Source: Silanimonas sp.
GTDB taxonomy: Bacteria; Pseudomonadota; Gammaproteobacteria; Xanthomonadales; Xanthomonadaceae
NCBI GenBank assembly: GCA_026005095.1
Contig: BPKK01000002.1
Coordinates: 124,001-188,000, forward strand
Length of the DNA stretch: 64,000 nt
Reading direction: 5' to 3'
Shown: positions 27,354 through 39,763 of the stretch, one piece after another
Position numbering within the stretch: the first letter of the stretch is position 1
Layout: each line of letters starts with the position of its first letter
Notes under the pieces: model-generated
Told to the model about the DNA's origin: nothing
The model's database searches: none
What the model saw: only the letters and a program-made list of their open reading frames with translations
Position numbers and translations under genes: made by a program

Positions 27354-28460
27354 ATGCGCTTCTCCCTCTCCCGCGAAGCCTTTCTGAAGCCCCTCCAGCA
27401 GGTCGTCGGCGTCGTCGAACGCCGGCAGACGCTCCCCGTGCTCTCCAACCTGCTGGTGCAGGTCCAGGGCGTCGAGCTGGCGCTCACCGGTACCGACCTC
27501 GAGGTCGAGATGGTGGCCCGTGCCGTGGTGGAAGATGCCGAGCCCGGCGAGACCACCATTCCCGCCCGCAAGCTCTACGAAATCGTCCGCGCCTCTGCCC
27601 GATGGCTGCCGCGTCACCGTTTCGAGTCAGCGGCGACAAGGCCACGGTCTCGGCCGGCCGCAGCCGCTTCACCCTCGCTACCCTGCCGGCGAACGACTTC
27701 CCCTCGATCGACGCCCTCGAAGGCGTGGAACGGGTCTCGCTCACCGAAGGTCATGCTGAAAGACCTGATCGAGCGCAGCGCCTTTGCCATGGCCCAGCAG
27801 GACGTGCGCTACTACCTCAATGGCCTGCTCCTTCGACCTGCGCGGCGACAGCCTGCGCTGCGTGGCCACGGATGGTCACCGCCTGGCCCTGTGCGAAGCG
27901 GCTCTGCCCGGCGGGAAGTGGGACCAAGCGGCAGATCATCGTGCCGCGCAAGGGCGTGCTCGAATTGCAGCGGCTGCTCGAGGGCGGCGAGCGCATCATC
28001 GAACTCGAACTGGCACGCAATCATGTGCGCATGCGCCGCGAGGACGTGAGTTTCACCTCCAAGCTGATCGATGGCCGTTTCCCGGACTATGAGGCCGTGA
28101 TCCCGATCGGCGCCGACAAGACCGTGGAGCTCGACCGCGAGGTGCTGCGCTCGGCCCTTGCAGCGCGCCGCCATCCTCAGCAACGAGAAATTCCGCGGCG
28201 TCAAACTCGAGACTTCACCCGGCCAGCTGCGTATCGTGGCGCACAACCCCGAGCAGGAAGAAGCGCACGAGGAACTGGAGGCCGAGACGCGGATCGACGG
28301 TCTTGCCATCGGCTTCAATGTCACCTATCTCCTGGATGCCTTGGGGGCTCTCAAGGGGGAGACGGTGGTGCTGATGCTGCGTGATGCCAATTCCTCGGTG
28401 CTGATACGGGAAAAAGACAGCGAGCGCAGCCGCCACGTGGTGATGCCGCTGCGCCTGTGA
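27354..28460 (+). CDS. dnaN: DNA polymerase III beta subunit (sliding clamp), with six apparent +1 frameshifts
   Basis: The start MRFSLSREAFLKPLQQVVGVVERRQ and the end (RHVVMPLRL) are classical DnaN, but the frame changes by +1 six times on the way. Extra bases are inferred near 27594 (T), 27631 (C), 27749 (G), 27831 (C), 27925 (C) and 28159 (T). Removing them restores a continuous clamp of about 367 residues with every conserved block: LPDGC, GRSRFTLATLPANDFP, DVRYYLNGLLFDL, VATDGHRLA, VPRKGVLEL, FTSKLIDGRFPDY, RAAILSNEKFRGV, NNPEQEEA-like, GFNVTYLLDAL. No substitution-type decay is visible between the shifts. Because dnaN is essential, error in the sequence is the simplest reading; otherwise this copy is broken. 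Confidence 0.9.
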
Positions 28461-28486
28461 GCTCCCTGCCTTGCCGTTTTTCTCGG

Positions 28487-28507
28487 ACGCCCGGCCCTGC
28501 CGGGCGT
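28487..28507. terminator. Hairpin between dnaN and recF
   Basis: ACGCCCGGC and GCCGGGCGT form a perfect 9-bp stem with a 3-nt loop, followed by a short T-containing stretch (TCGTCTTTG). A weak intrinsic terminator or attenuator that would lower recF expression relative to dnaN. Confidence 0.5.
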
Positions 28508-28534
28508 TCGTCTTTGCAGGCCTGAGGACGCGCA

Positions 28535-29675
28535 ATGCGGATCGACCGGTTCCACGTGGAACACCTGCGCTGCATTGGCCGGGCCGAGCTCGAACTGGCG
28601 GGGAGTTCGGCCTGGCTGACTGGACCCAATGGAGCGGGCAAGACCAGCCTCCTGGAAGCTCTGTGCCTGCTGGGCTATGGCCGGAGCTTCCGGGCCCGGC
28701 CCGGCCAGGGCCTGATCCAGCGCGGGGAAGCGGCCCTCGAAGTAGTGGCCCATTGGCGGGATGGCGCCGGCCAAGGCCATGTGAGTGGCCTGCGCCATGG
28801 CGGCGAGCACTGGACGGCCCGCCGCGACGGCGAGGCGCTTTCAACCCTTGGAGGTTTGGCCGAAGGCTTTCCGGTGCTGTGTTTCCACCCCGCTTCCTCG
28901 GCCTTGGCCCAGGGCCCGGCTGAAGAACGCCGGCGCGCCCTCGACTGGCTGGTGTTCCACCTCGAGCCCGGGTTTTCCCTCCTGGCCCGCCGTTATGCCC
29001 GGGCCCTGCGGCAGCGCAATGCCCTGCTGCGCGCCGCCGCCCCGGATGCCGAATTCGAGCCCTGGGAACGGGAGCTGGGCCGCTGCGCCCATGCCATGAC
29101 CCGGCAGCGGGCGGCGGCGGCCGGGTGCCTGGAGCAGGCGCTGGCCGCCGTTTGGCCCCGGCTGCGCGAGGATTCCCCCCCGCCCCTCGGCCTGCGGCCC
29201 GGCTGGCGGGCTGAGGACTTGGCACTGGAAGACCTGCTCCTGCTCAACCGGTCCCGTGACCGGGAACTGGGGTACACCACCATTGGCCCGCATCGCGCCG
29301 ACCTCCAGTTCGGCGAGGCTTTCGGCGTGCCGCCCGAACACTGGTCGCGGGGCCAGGCCAAGCTGGTGGCCTTGGCCCTCTGTCTCGCCCAGGCCGAGGC
29401 CCTGAGGGAGGCCCGCGGCCTCGCGAGCCTGCTGCTGTTCGACGACCTCGGGGCCGAACTGGATGCCGGGCATCTCGGCCGGCTTCTGCACTGGCTGGCG
29501 CGGGCCCCGTATCAGTGCCTCGTTACGGGTACCGGCCTGCCGACGGCCTGCCCCGCCGAGGCGGCCCGCTGGCCGGTGTTCCACGTGGAACGGGGGGCTG
29601 TCCACCCGCTTTCCGCCCACCTGGCAGCGCCCGCGGCCGCCCCCGATGCCGCGCCGCCCCCCCGGGGGGAGGGGG

Positions 29676-29680
<5 letters not shown>
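28535..29680 (+). CDS. recF: DNA replication/repair protein RecF
   Basis: 381 residues from the ATG at 28535. SMC-like ATPase that loads RecA at gaps. Walker A GPNGAGKTS (30-38), RSFRA after LGYG, the PLLLLDD-type Walker B (SLLLFDDLGAELD) and the signature-like WSRGQAKLVALAL block are present. Two copies of a CACGTG-centred 14-bp palindrome lie inside the gene, near its 5' and 3' ends, both translated as FHVE. The stop TAA is embedded in the TATAAT box likely used by gyrB. Confidence 0.95.
28549..28562. promoter_or_regulatory. parS: parS-like site 1 (in recF 5' end)
   Basis: Perfect palindrome GTTCCACGTGGAAC. With its flanks (G...A) it matches the 16-bp gammaproteobacterial ParB-binding parS consensus TGTTnCACGTGnAACA at all but one position. 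It lies about 1.3 kb from oriC. ParB binding is inferred. Confidence 0.7.
29578..29591. promoter_or_regulatory. parS: parS-like site 2 (in recF 3' end)
   Basis: The same 14-bp palindrome GTTCCACGTGGAAC, preceded by T and followed by G, so again one mismatch to the 16-bp consensus. It is 1,029 nt downstream of site 1. Both encode FHVE in the recF frame, though RecF needs no such motif at its C-terminus. Confidence 0.7.
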
Positions 29681-32250
<2,570 letters not shown>

Positions 32251-32251
<1 letters not shown>

Positions 32252-33012
32252 TGCCGGCCGCCGCCCTCCCCCCGCGGCCGGCCCCATCGAGTCTCCCGGC
32301 CCTGGCCGGCTGGACCGGCCTCGACCTGCTGTTCGGCGCCGGCCTCGTCTTTGTCACGGTCTTCCTGCTCGGCCTGGCCCTGGGCCTCGCCCAGCGCCTC
32401 GGCTTCGACCCCGGTCCACCGGTGGCGGCCCTCGGCGGCCTGCCGGCGCGCTTCATTCCCCTCAGCCTCCTCGGCACCGCGCTCGCCGGCACCGTGCTCT
32501 ACGCCCTGCACCGCCGGCGCCTGCCGGCGCCCGGGCAGGGCCCGTGGAGCGCAGGCCTGCTGCTTGCCAGCCTGCTGCTCGCCCTCGGCCTGCAGGCGCT
32601 GGCCGTGGGGCTTGCCAGCCTGGGGGAGGCCATCGGCCTGCCCATCACCGGCAGCAATGTGCCGCTGATCCGCCTTGCCTTCGGAGAGGCGCCGCTCCTG
32701 ACCGCCTTCGCGGTGCTGGTCCTGGCGCCGGTGGGCGAGGAGCTGGCATTCCGCCGGGTGCTGCTGGAGCGCTTCGCCCGCGCCGGGCGGGCGCTCTTTG
32801 GCCTGCTCGTCACCGCCTGCGTCTTCGCCCTCATCCACGAGCCGCTGCCGGCCGGCCGCGGGCTGCTGGCCTGGGGCCTCACGCTTGCCACCTACCTGCT
32901 GATGGGCCTCGGCTTCGGCCTGTTCTACCTGCGCACCCGGCGCGTCGACGCCGCCATCCTCGCCCACGCCCTGCTCAACGCCTTGGGCCTCGCCCTGGTG
33001 CTGGCGGCCTGA
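32251..33012 (+). CDS. CPBP-family intramembrane metalloprotease
   Basis: 253 residues, ATG overlapping the gyrB stop by one nucleotide. Several transmembrane segments and the three family motifs: EE163-164 with Arg168 (GEELAFRRVLLERF), His196 (ALIHEPLP) and His239-Asn243 (ILAHALLNALGL). These are the presumed metal/catalytic residues of CAAX-protease-like (Abi) proteins. Substrate unknown; bacterial members are linked to peptide maturation, immunity or membrane protein processing. Conserved position after gyrB suggests a housekeeping role in this group. Confidence 0.88.
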
Positions 33013-33096
33013 TGCCGCGCCGGCCGTGCACGGGGCCTCGGGTACACTGCCGCGACCCCGCGCGCCGATGCCGCGCGGGCCGACACGGAACGCCGA

Positions 33097-34698
33097 ATGA
33101 GCAAGCGCCACCTCTACGTCCTCGCGTTCGCGATCTTTGCCCTCGCCAGCGCGGCCATCGTCTACAAGTGGCAGGTGCTCAAGTTCCCGCTGCAGCCCGA
33201 CGAGACGGTGCAGGTGTGGACGGTGCAGGCGCACGTCGAGTTCCAGCCGCAGCGCCGCGCCAACGTGGTCAACCTGCAGCTGCCCTTCCTCACCCCGGGC
33301 TGGATCGCGCTCGACGAGCGCTTCGTCGCCCGCGGCTACTCGCGCATCCCGGAGCGCGAGGCCCAGGGCCGCAAGGTGGTGTGGGCCACGCGCAACGCCG
33401 TGGGCGAGCAGGACCTCTATTACCGCGCCACCTTCGTGCGCTCGCAGCTCGCCGTCGGCACCCTGCTGCCGGAGCTGGTGCCCGAACTGCGCACCCCGCC
33501 CGAGCTCGAGCGCCCCTACCAGCTCGCCGCCCAGGAGCTGCTCGACAGCGTGCGCGACCGCTCGGCCGACATCACCACCTTCGCCCGCGAGCTGATCCGC
33601 CGCCTCACCGCCAGCCCGGACGAGGATGCCCAGCTGCTGCTCGACCGCTACGCCCGCCGCGACCGCACCGGCGAGATCGACGACGAGCTGCGCACCCGCT
33701 TCATCGTCGATCTGCTCGCGATCCGCAACATCCCGGCGCGCATGGTGCAGGGCCTGCGCCTCGTGGAAGGCGGCGGCGAGGGCCGCATCGAGCCCTGGCT
33801 GCTGGTGCATACCGGCACCGAATGGCGGTTGCTCGACCCGCGCACCGCCGCCGAGGGCCTGCCCGCCGACCTGCTGCTGTGGAACGTCTCGCCCGATCCG
33901 CTGCTGGTGCTCGACAGCGAGGCCAGGCCCAGCCTGCACTTCACCGTGGGCTACAACCTCGCCGATGCCATGGCCATGGCCCAGCGCCGGCTCGAGGTGC
34001 AGGACGCCAATTACATCCGCTGGTCCTTGCTCTCCCTGCCGCTGCAGGCGCAGGAGGTGTACAAGGTGCTGCTGTTGGTGCCGATCGGCGCCTTCATGAT
34101 GCTGATCCTGCGCAACATCGTCGGCATCAAGACCTACGGCACCTTCATGCCGGTGCTGGTGGCCCTGGCTTTCCGCGAGACCGCGCTGGTGGCCGGCATC
34201 ACCCTGTTCGTGCTGGTGGTCGGTGCCGGCCTGCTGGTGCGCTTCTACCTCGAGCGCCTGCGCCTGCTGCTGGTGCCCCGCCTCACCGCCATCCTCATCA
34301 TGGTGGTGCTGCTGATGGCCCTGATCTCGGTGCTGGCCAACCGCATGGATCTCGAGGTCGGGCTCTCGGTGGCCCTGTTCCCGATGGTGATCATGGCCAT
34401 GACCATCGAGCGCATGTCGGTGGCCTGGGACGAGCGCGGCGCCGGCACCGCGATCAAGGAAGGCATCGGCACCATGGTGGTGGCGGCCATGGCTTACCTC
34501 GTGATGAGCTGGGACCGGCTGGAGCACCTGATCTACGTCTATCCTGAGTTCCTGCTCTGGCTGTTCGCTGCCGCCCTGGTACTCGGCCGCTACTCCGGCT
34601 ACCGCCTCACCGAGCTGGTGCGCTTCCGCGCGCTCGCCCGCGAGGCCGATCCGATCGCGCCACCGCCTGCCGCCGGCACCGACGCGCCGAAGGCCTGA
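33097..34698 (+). CDS. Inactive transglutaminase-like membrane protein (UUP1/7TM family)
   Basis: 533 residues. A signal-anchor at about 7-24 is followed by a periplasmic region (about 25-320) with a UUP1 beta domain and a transglutaminase-like fold (DELRTRFIVDLLAIRNIPARMVQGLRL ... EPWLLVHTGTEWRLLDPRT) in which the Cys of the catalytic triad is missing. A 7-TM block (about 330-500) closes it. The family is known to sit beside an alpha-L-glutamate-ligase-like ATP-grasp gene, as here, 3 nt downstream. A peptide-binding receptor controlling a cytoplasmic ATP-grasp ligase has been proposed; the retropepsin-like zinc protease that often joins them is not in this window. Confidence 0.82.
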   Translation: MSKRHLYVLAFAIFALASAAIVYKWQVLKFPLQPDETVQVWTVQAHVEFQPQRRANVVNLQLPFLTPGWIALDERFVARGYSRIPEREAQGRKVVWATRNAVGEQDLYYRATFVRSQLAVGTLLPELVPELRTPPELERPYQLAAQELLDSVRDRSADITTFARELIRRLTASPDEDAQLLLDRYARRDRTGEIDDELRTRFIVDLLAIRNIPARMVQGLRLVEGGGEGRIEPWLLVHTGTEWRLLDPRTAAEGLPADLLLWNVSPDPLLVLDSEARPSLHFTVGYNLADAMAMAQRRLEVQDANYIRWSLLSLPLQAQEVYKVLLLVPIGAFMMLILRNIVGIKTYGTFMPVLVALAFRETALVAGITLFVLVVGAGLLVRFYLERLRLLLVPRLTAILIMVVLLMALISVLANRMDLEVGLSVALFPMVIMAMTIERMSVAWDERGAGTAIKEGIGTMVVAAMAYLVMSWDRLEHLIYVYPEFLLWLFAAALVLGRYSGYRLTELVRFRALAREADPIAPPPAAGTDAPKA

Positions 34699-34701
34699 AC
34701 C

Positions 34702-35673
34702 ATGGGCCTGTGGAATCCCTTCGAGATCGCCCGCCGGCTGAACCGGCTCGGCCTCGTCGGCATCGGCCGGCGCAATGCCGAGTTCGTGCTGATGTACAAC
34801 CCGCGCAAGTTCTATCCGCGGGTGGACGACAAGCTGATCACCAAGAAGCTGGCCCTGGCCGCCGGCCTGCCGGTGCCCGAGCTCTATGCGGTGGTGCGCG
34901 AGGAGCACGAGATCGGCGAGCTGCACGAGAAGCTGAAGGACCGCGAGAGCTTCGTGGTGAAGCCGGCGCATGGCTCCGGCGGTGATGGCATCCTCGTCAT
35001 CAGCGGCCGCCGTGGCGAGAAGTACCGCCGCGCCAACGGCAGCCTGATGGCCCGCGAGGAGTTCGAGCACCACCTGAGCAATGGCCTCTCGGGCCTGTTC
35101 TCGCTCGGCGGCCAGCCCGACCACCTGCTGGTCGAGTACTGCGTGCAGTTCGACCCGATCTTCGAGCGGGTCAGCTTCAAGGGCGTGCCCGACATCCGCA
35201 TCATCGTCTTCCTCGGCTACCCGGTGATGGCGATGATCCGCCTGCCGACCCGGCTCTCGGACGGCAAGGCCAACCTGCATCAAGGCGCGATCGGCGTCGG
35301 CATCGACCTGTCCTCGGGCATCACCAAGCGCGGGGTCTGGGGCTCGGAGATCATCCGCGATCACCCGGACACCGAGCACAGCATCGTCGGCCTGTCGATC
35401 CCGCGCTGGGACGAGCTGCTGCACATGGCGGCGCGCTGCTACGAGCTCTCCGGCCTCGGCTACATCGGCGTCGATTTCGTGCTCGACAAGCACAAAGGCC
35501 CGCTGATCCTCGAGCTCAATGCCCGCCCCGGGCTCGCCATCCAGATGGCCAATGCCAATGGCCTGCTGCCACGGCTGCGCAAGGTGCAGGCGCTGGAGGC
35601 GGCGGGCCGCCTGTCGAAGGACCCGGCCGAGCGGGTGGCCTTCGCCCGGGCGAACTTCGCCACCACGGGCTGA
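34702..35673 (+). CDS. Alpha-L-glutamate ligase-like (RimK-type) ATP-grasp protein
   Basis: 323 residues from the ATG at 34702. ATP-grasp fold: the FVVKPAHGSGGDGILVI nucleotide-binding loop, LVEYCVQFDPIFERVSFKGVPDIRIIVFLGYPVMAMIRLP, a GAIGVGIDL strand, and the metal-binding DFVLDKHKGPLILELNARPGLAIQ block. RimK-type enzymes add glutamates or other residues to a peptide C-terminus. Substrate unknown. Operon with the inactive-transglutaminase protein. Confidence 0.85.
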   Translation: MGLWNPFEIARRLNRLGLVGIGRRNAEFVLMYNPRKFYPRVDDKLITKKLALAAGLPVPELYAVVREEHEIGELHEKLKDRESFVVKPAHGSGGDGILVISGRRGEKYRRANGSLMAREEFEHHLSNGLSGLFSLGGQPDHLLVEYCVQFDPIFERVSFKGVPDIRIIVFLGYPVMAMIRLPTRLSDGKANLHQGAIGVGIDLSSGITKRGVWGSEIIRDHPDTEHSIVGLSIPRWDELLHMAARCYELSGLGYIGVDFVLDKHKGPLILELNARPGLAIQMANANGLLPRLRKVQALEAAGRLSKDPAERVAFARANFATTG

Positions 35674-35823
35674 AGCCGGCGTCCCGGGTTCGTTAAGGCG
35701 CCGTTTCGCCCGCGTGATACCGGCCTGAATGGCCTTGCCCGGGCGGGAATTCGCTTGAGTACGGGCCACTCCAAGCCTTACCCTCGCCAGCCTTGTTCGT
35801 CGCTGCCCGTGCCTGGAGCCGCC

Positions 35824-37110
35824 ATGTCCGTATCCCGTTCCCTCCTCGTCGGCCTCGCCCTGTTCACCGCGGCCGTCTACGCCCTGCCTGCCGAGGCGCA
35901 GCTCAGCCGCTCCAATGCCCGCGAGGCTCGGGAAGCCCGTGCCCAGCAGGCGGCTCCGAACTACCCGGAGGCCACCCGTACCGAGCCCGGGTTGAAGATC
36001 TCCTCGCGCTACTCGCGCCAGTTCAACCAGCTGGTCAAGGCCATCAATGACGACGACGATCCGGAGAAGGCCCGCCGCCTTGCCGACGGCCTGCTCGCCG
36101 AGGATCGGCTGAATGCCTATGAGCGCGCCTTCGCCGCGCAGATCGCCGGTACCGCGGCGCTGGAAATGGACGATCTTGCCGCCGCCAAGGACTACTACCG
36201 CACGGCGATCGAGGCCAATGGCCTCGACAACAACGGCCATTTCGGCGTGATGCTCAATCTCGCCATCGCCCATCTCAACGACGACGAGGCCGCGGAAGCG
36301 ATCGCCGTCATGGAGCGCTTCTTCGCCGAGTCGAAGTCGAAGAATCCCGACCACCACTACATGCTGGCGGGTGCCTACCATCAGGCCGAGCAATTCGCCA
36401 AGGCCGTCGATGCGCTGAAGACCGCCATTGCCCTCTCCCCGTCGCCGAAGCCGGAATGGAAGCGGCTGCTGTTCTCCTCGCTGATGGAGCTCGACCGGGC
36501 GCAGGAGGCGGTGACCGTGGGTGAGGAACTGCTGGCCGCGGCGCCGGACGACAAGCGCATGCTGTTCGCGCTAGCCTCGGCCTATCTCGATCTTGGCCAG
36601 CAGGATCGGGCCATCGCCCTCGTCGAGAGCGCTCGCGCCAAGGGGCTGCTCACCGAGTCGCGCGATTACCAGACGCTCTACTCGCTCTACTTCAATGCCG
36701 ACGGCAAGGAGAAGGAGGTCATCGCGGTGATCGAGGAGGGCTTTGCCAAGGGCATCCTCAAGCGCGACCTGCAGACCCTGAATGCCCTGGCCCAGGCCGC
36801 TTACTTCTCCGAGGACATCCCCAAGGCCATCGCGGTCTATACCGAGGCCGCGGCCCTGGATCCCAAGGGCGACACCGGCCTCAACCTCGCCAAGGTGCTC
36901 TCCGGCGAGGGTGAGGACGTCAAGGCCCGTGATGCCGCCCGCGCTGCTCTGGCCAAGGGCGTGTCCAAACCGGGCGAGGCCTGGATGGTGATCGCCCGCT
37001 CCGAGGCCCAGCTCGACAACCGTGCCGGCGCCCGTGCCGCGCTGCAGGAGGCGGCCAAGTACGCCGAGACCCGCGACCAAGCCAACCGCATGCTGCAGCA
37101 GATGCGCTGA
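35824..37110 (+). CDS. Periplasmic TPR-repeat protein next to the Ton genes
   Basis: 428 residues from the ATG at 35824, with signal peptide SLLVGLALFTAAVYALPAEA. The rest is almost all tetratricopeptide repeats (e.g. AKDYYRTAIEANGLDNNGHFGVMLNLAIAHL, AVDALKTAIALSPSPKPEWKRLLFSSLMEL, AIAVYTEAAALDPKGDTGLNLAKVL). It lies about 107 nt upstream of tonB on the same strand. A scaffold in Ton-dependent transport or envelope biogenesis is likely; the specific partner is unknown. Its codon usage is less GC-extreme than its neighbours, as is common for a well-expressed gene. Confidence 0.82.
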   Translation: MSVSRSLLVGLALFTAAVYALPAEAQLSRSNAREAREARAQQAAPNYPEATRTEPGLKISSRYSRQFNQLVKAINDDDDPEKARRLADGLLAEDRLNAYERAFAAQIAGTAALEMDDLAAAKDYYRTAIEANGLDNNGHFGVMLNLAIAHLNDDEAAEAIAVMERFFAESKSKNPDHHYMLAGAYHQAEQFAKAVDALKTAIALSPSPKPEWKRLLFSSLMELDRAQEAVTVGEELLAAAPDDKRMLFALASAYLDLGQQDRAIALVESARAKGLLTESRDYQTLYSLYFNADGKEKEVIAVIEEGFAKGILKRDLQTLNALAQAAYFSEDIPKAIAVYTEAAALDPKGDTGLNLAKVLSGEGEDVKARDAARAALAKGVSKPGEAWMVIARSEAQLDNRAGARAALQEAAKYAETRDQANRMLQQMR

Positions 37111-37174
37111 TCCCTTCACATTTCCGGGGCTATCCGCGGTATCCAGCGCCGCATTCATCCCGTACTATTGACGG

Positions 37175-37190
37175 CCCGCCCGCGGGCGGG
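37175..37190. repeat. 16-bp perfect GC palindrome upstream of tonB
   Basis: CCCGCCCGCGGGCGGG lies 28 nt before the tonB ATG, without a T tract. It may form an mRNA leader hairpin or act as an operator; no family match. Confidence 0.4.
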
Positions 37191-37217
37191 TCCCCAATTC
37201 CCGAGCCGGCTCTACGC

Positions 37218-37880
<663 letters not shown>

Positions 37881-37901
37881 TCCAACCGAAGGTACCCACG
37901 T

Positions 37902-38718
37902 ATGTCGCAGGACAACACCCTCATCGCGTCGGCGGCCGATGCCGCCGCCCCGGCGGCTGCCATGGTCGCGACCAACATCCCGCTGACCGCGCCCGCCGCT
38001 GCGGCGCAGACGGTGCAGCCGGATACGGGGGCCGATTTCAGCTTCCAGAGCGTGATGAACCACATGGGCCCGGTGAACTGGGCCGTCTTCATCGCCCTCG
38101 TGATCATGTCGATCGTGTCCTGGTACTACACGGTGATGAAGGCCATCAAGCTGCTGCGCATCCGTGGCCGCGCCGACCGCGTCACCACCACCTTCTGGCA
38201 AACCAGCAATGCCCAGGAGGCGATCCGCTTCATGGAAGAGCAGCCGGGCTGGGAGCCGTTCTCCAAGATCGCGCTGGACTGCGCCCAGTCCGCCGCCCAC
38301 CACCAGAAGTCGGAGGGCCGCCTCGCCGAGGCCTCTGAACCGCTCCGAGTTCATCGACCGCGCCCTGCGCCAGGCGGTGGCCCGTGAGTCGCAGTCGCTG
38401 GAGGATGGCCAGACCTGGCTTGCCACCACCGGCGCCATCGCGCCCTTCGTCGGCCTGCTCGGCACGGTGTGGGGCATCCTGATGGCCCTGGTCGGCCTCT
38501 CGGCCTCGGGCGAGAGCTCGATCAAGGCAGTGGCCGGCCCGGTGGGCGAGGCGCTGATCATGACCGCCATCGGTCTTGCCGTGGCCATCCCGGCGGTGAT
38601 CGCGTTCAACTACTTCAACCGCATCAACCGCAAGCTGGTTGCGCAGTTCGACGCCTTCGCGCACGACCTGCACGACTTCTTCGCCACCGGCGCCCGCGTG
38701 GGCGGGGACAAGCGCTGA
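37902..38718 (+). CDS. exbB: ExbB/TolQ-type proton channel protein, with an apparent +1 frameshift
   Basis: About 271 residues after correction. The first part (VNWAVFIALVIMSIVSWYYTVMKAIKLLRI, first TM and cytoplasmic loop) and the second part (NRSEFIDRALRQAVARES, FVGLLGTVWGILMALVGLS, VGEALIMTAIGLAVAIPAVIAFNYF) are in adjacent frames. One extra T at 38334 (GCC-T-CTG) joins them exactly at a conserved helix. Second and third TM helices line the proton channel with ExbD. The Ala/Pro-rich N-terminal extension (about 50 residues) resembles the one in Xanthomonas ExbB. Confidence 0.9.
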
Positions 38719-38756
38719 CGGGGCGCCTCGCGCCCCCAGCCTAGGGAGATCCCTCG

Positions 38757-39173
38757 ATGGCCTTCAGTGCCGATTCCGACAGCGCAGGCGGCTTCAACGA
38801 GCCGAACGTCGTGCCGCTGGTCGACGTGATGCTCGTGCTGCTCATCATCTTCATGGTCACCGCCTCGGTGTCGCAGAACGTGCGTGTCGAGCTGCCGAAG
38901 GCGAGCGTCGATGAACGCCCGCCCTCGGTGAAGGTCACGCCGATCACCATCACCGTGCGCGAGGCCGGCACGGTGTTCTGGGGCGATGAGGAGCTGGCCA
39001 GCAAGGACGCCCTCGACGCCCGTCTGGCGGTGGAGGCGCAGAAGACGCCGCAGCCGGAAGTGCTGCTGCGCGCCGACAAGGAAACCCGCTACGCCCTGAT
39101 CCAGGACGTGACCACCCGGGTGCGTCTGGCCGGCATGCGTTCGATCAACTACATTTCCGAGCCGGAGAGCTGA
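38757..39173 (+). CDS. exbD: ExbD1 biopolymer transport protein
   Basis: 138 residues from the ATG at 38757, with GGGAGA upstream. One TM helix carries the conserved proton-relay Asp (NVVPLVDVMLVLLIIFMVTA) and a periplasmic domain follows (VRVELPKAS, PITITVREAGTVFWGDEE, LRADKETRYALIQDVT). Works with ExbB and TonB. Two ExbD-type genes follow exbB here, as in Xanthomonas. Confidence 0.95.
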   Translation: MAFSADSDSAGGFNEPNVVPLVDVMLVLLIIFMVTASVSQNVRVELPKASVDERPPSVKVTPITITVREAGTVFWGDEELASKDALDARLAVEAQKTPQPEVLLRADKETRYALIQDVTTRVRLAGMRSINYISEPES

Positions 39174-39176
39174 TCC

Positions 39177-39614
39177 ATGGCCTTTTCCGCAGGTTCCGGT
39201 TCCGGCCCCAAGGCCGACATGAACGTGGTGCCGCTGATCGACATCCTGCTGGTGCTGCTCATCATCTTCATGGTGACGGCCCCGACGCCGGCCTCGTGGA
39301 TCAACATCACCCTGCCGCAGCGCAGCCCCAACCCGCCGGAGAATCCGAAGGAGCCACCGCCGCCGGTGTCGCTCAAGATCACCTCCTCCGGCGAGGTGCT
39401 GCTCAACAACACCCCGGCGCCGATGGCGACCCTGCAGGCGCAGTTCGAGGACATCTCGCAGGTGCGTACCCAGCTCCTGCCGGTGGATGAGCAGCCGCGC
39501 ATCGAGGTCGAGGTCGATCCGGCCGCGGAGTACGAGGTGCTGGCCAAGGTGCTGGCGCGGGCCAAGAACGCCCGGCTCGAGAAGATCGCCTTCGTCGACC
39601 AGACCCCGCAGTGA
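39177..39614 (+). CDS. exbD2: ExbD2 biopolymer transport protein
   Basis: 145 residues from the ATG at 39177, 3 nt after exbD1. Same architecture: MNVVPLIDILLVLLIIFMVTA with the TM Asp, then a periplasmic domain (ITLPQRSP, SLKITSSGEVLLNN, VEVDPAAEYEVLAKVLARAKNA). In Xanthomonas the second ExbD is not needed for iron uptake but serves other functions; that may hold here. A strong terminator follows 38 nt downstream. Confidence 0.93.
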   Translation: MAFSAGSGSGPKADMNVVPLIDILLVLLIIFMVTAPTPASWINITLPQRSPNPPENPKEPPPPVSLKITSSGEVLLNNTPAPMATLQAQFEDISQVRTQLLPVDEQPRIEVEVDPAAEYEVLAKVLARAKNARLEKIAFVDQTPQ

Positions 39615-39652
39615 GCCTGGGCGGCGCTCTGCCGCCTGGGGCCAAGAGTGGA

Positions 39653-39679
39653 AACGCCGCCCGCCGGGCGGCGTTTTTT
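39653..39679 (+). terminator. Rho-independent terminator after exbD2
   Basis: AACGCCGCCC and GGGCGGCGTT form a perfect 10-bp stem with loop GCC, followed at once by TTTT. It ends the tonB-exbB-exbD-exbD2 transcript. Confidence 0.88.
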
Positions 39680-39763
39680 CATTGCCGCGGCAGGCCCCCG
39701 GGCGACGCAGGCGTGGCCTTCCGCGCGGATTGGGCCGCGGTGCCGCTTGCGCTTCTTGCGCCT

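Noticed and set aside
27354..28460. Programmed +1 frameshifting as the explanation for dnaN
   Set aside because: Six events in one essential gene at unrelated sequence contexts, without slippery stop codons, are far less likely than sequence error.
28950..28962. Third parS-like element (GTTCCACCTCGAG) inside recF
   Set aside because: Lacks the CACGTG core and is not palindromic.
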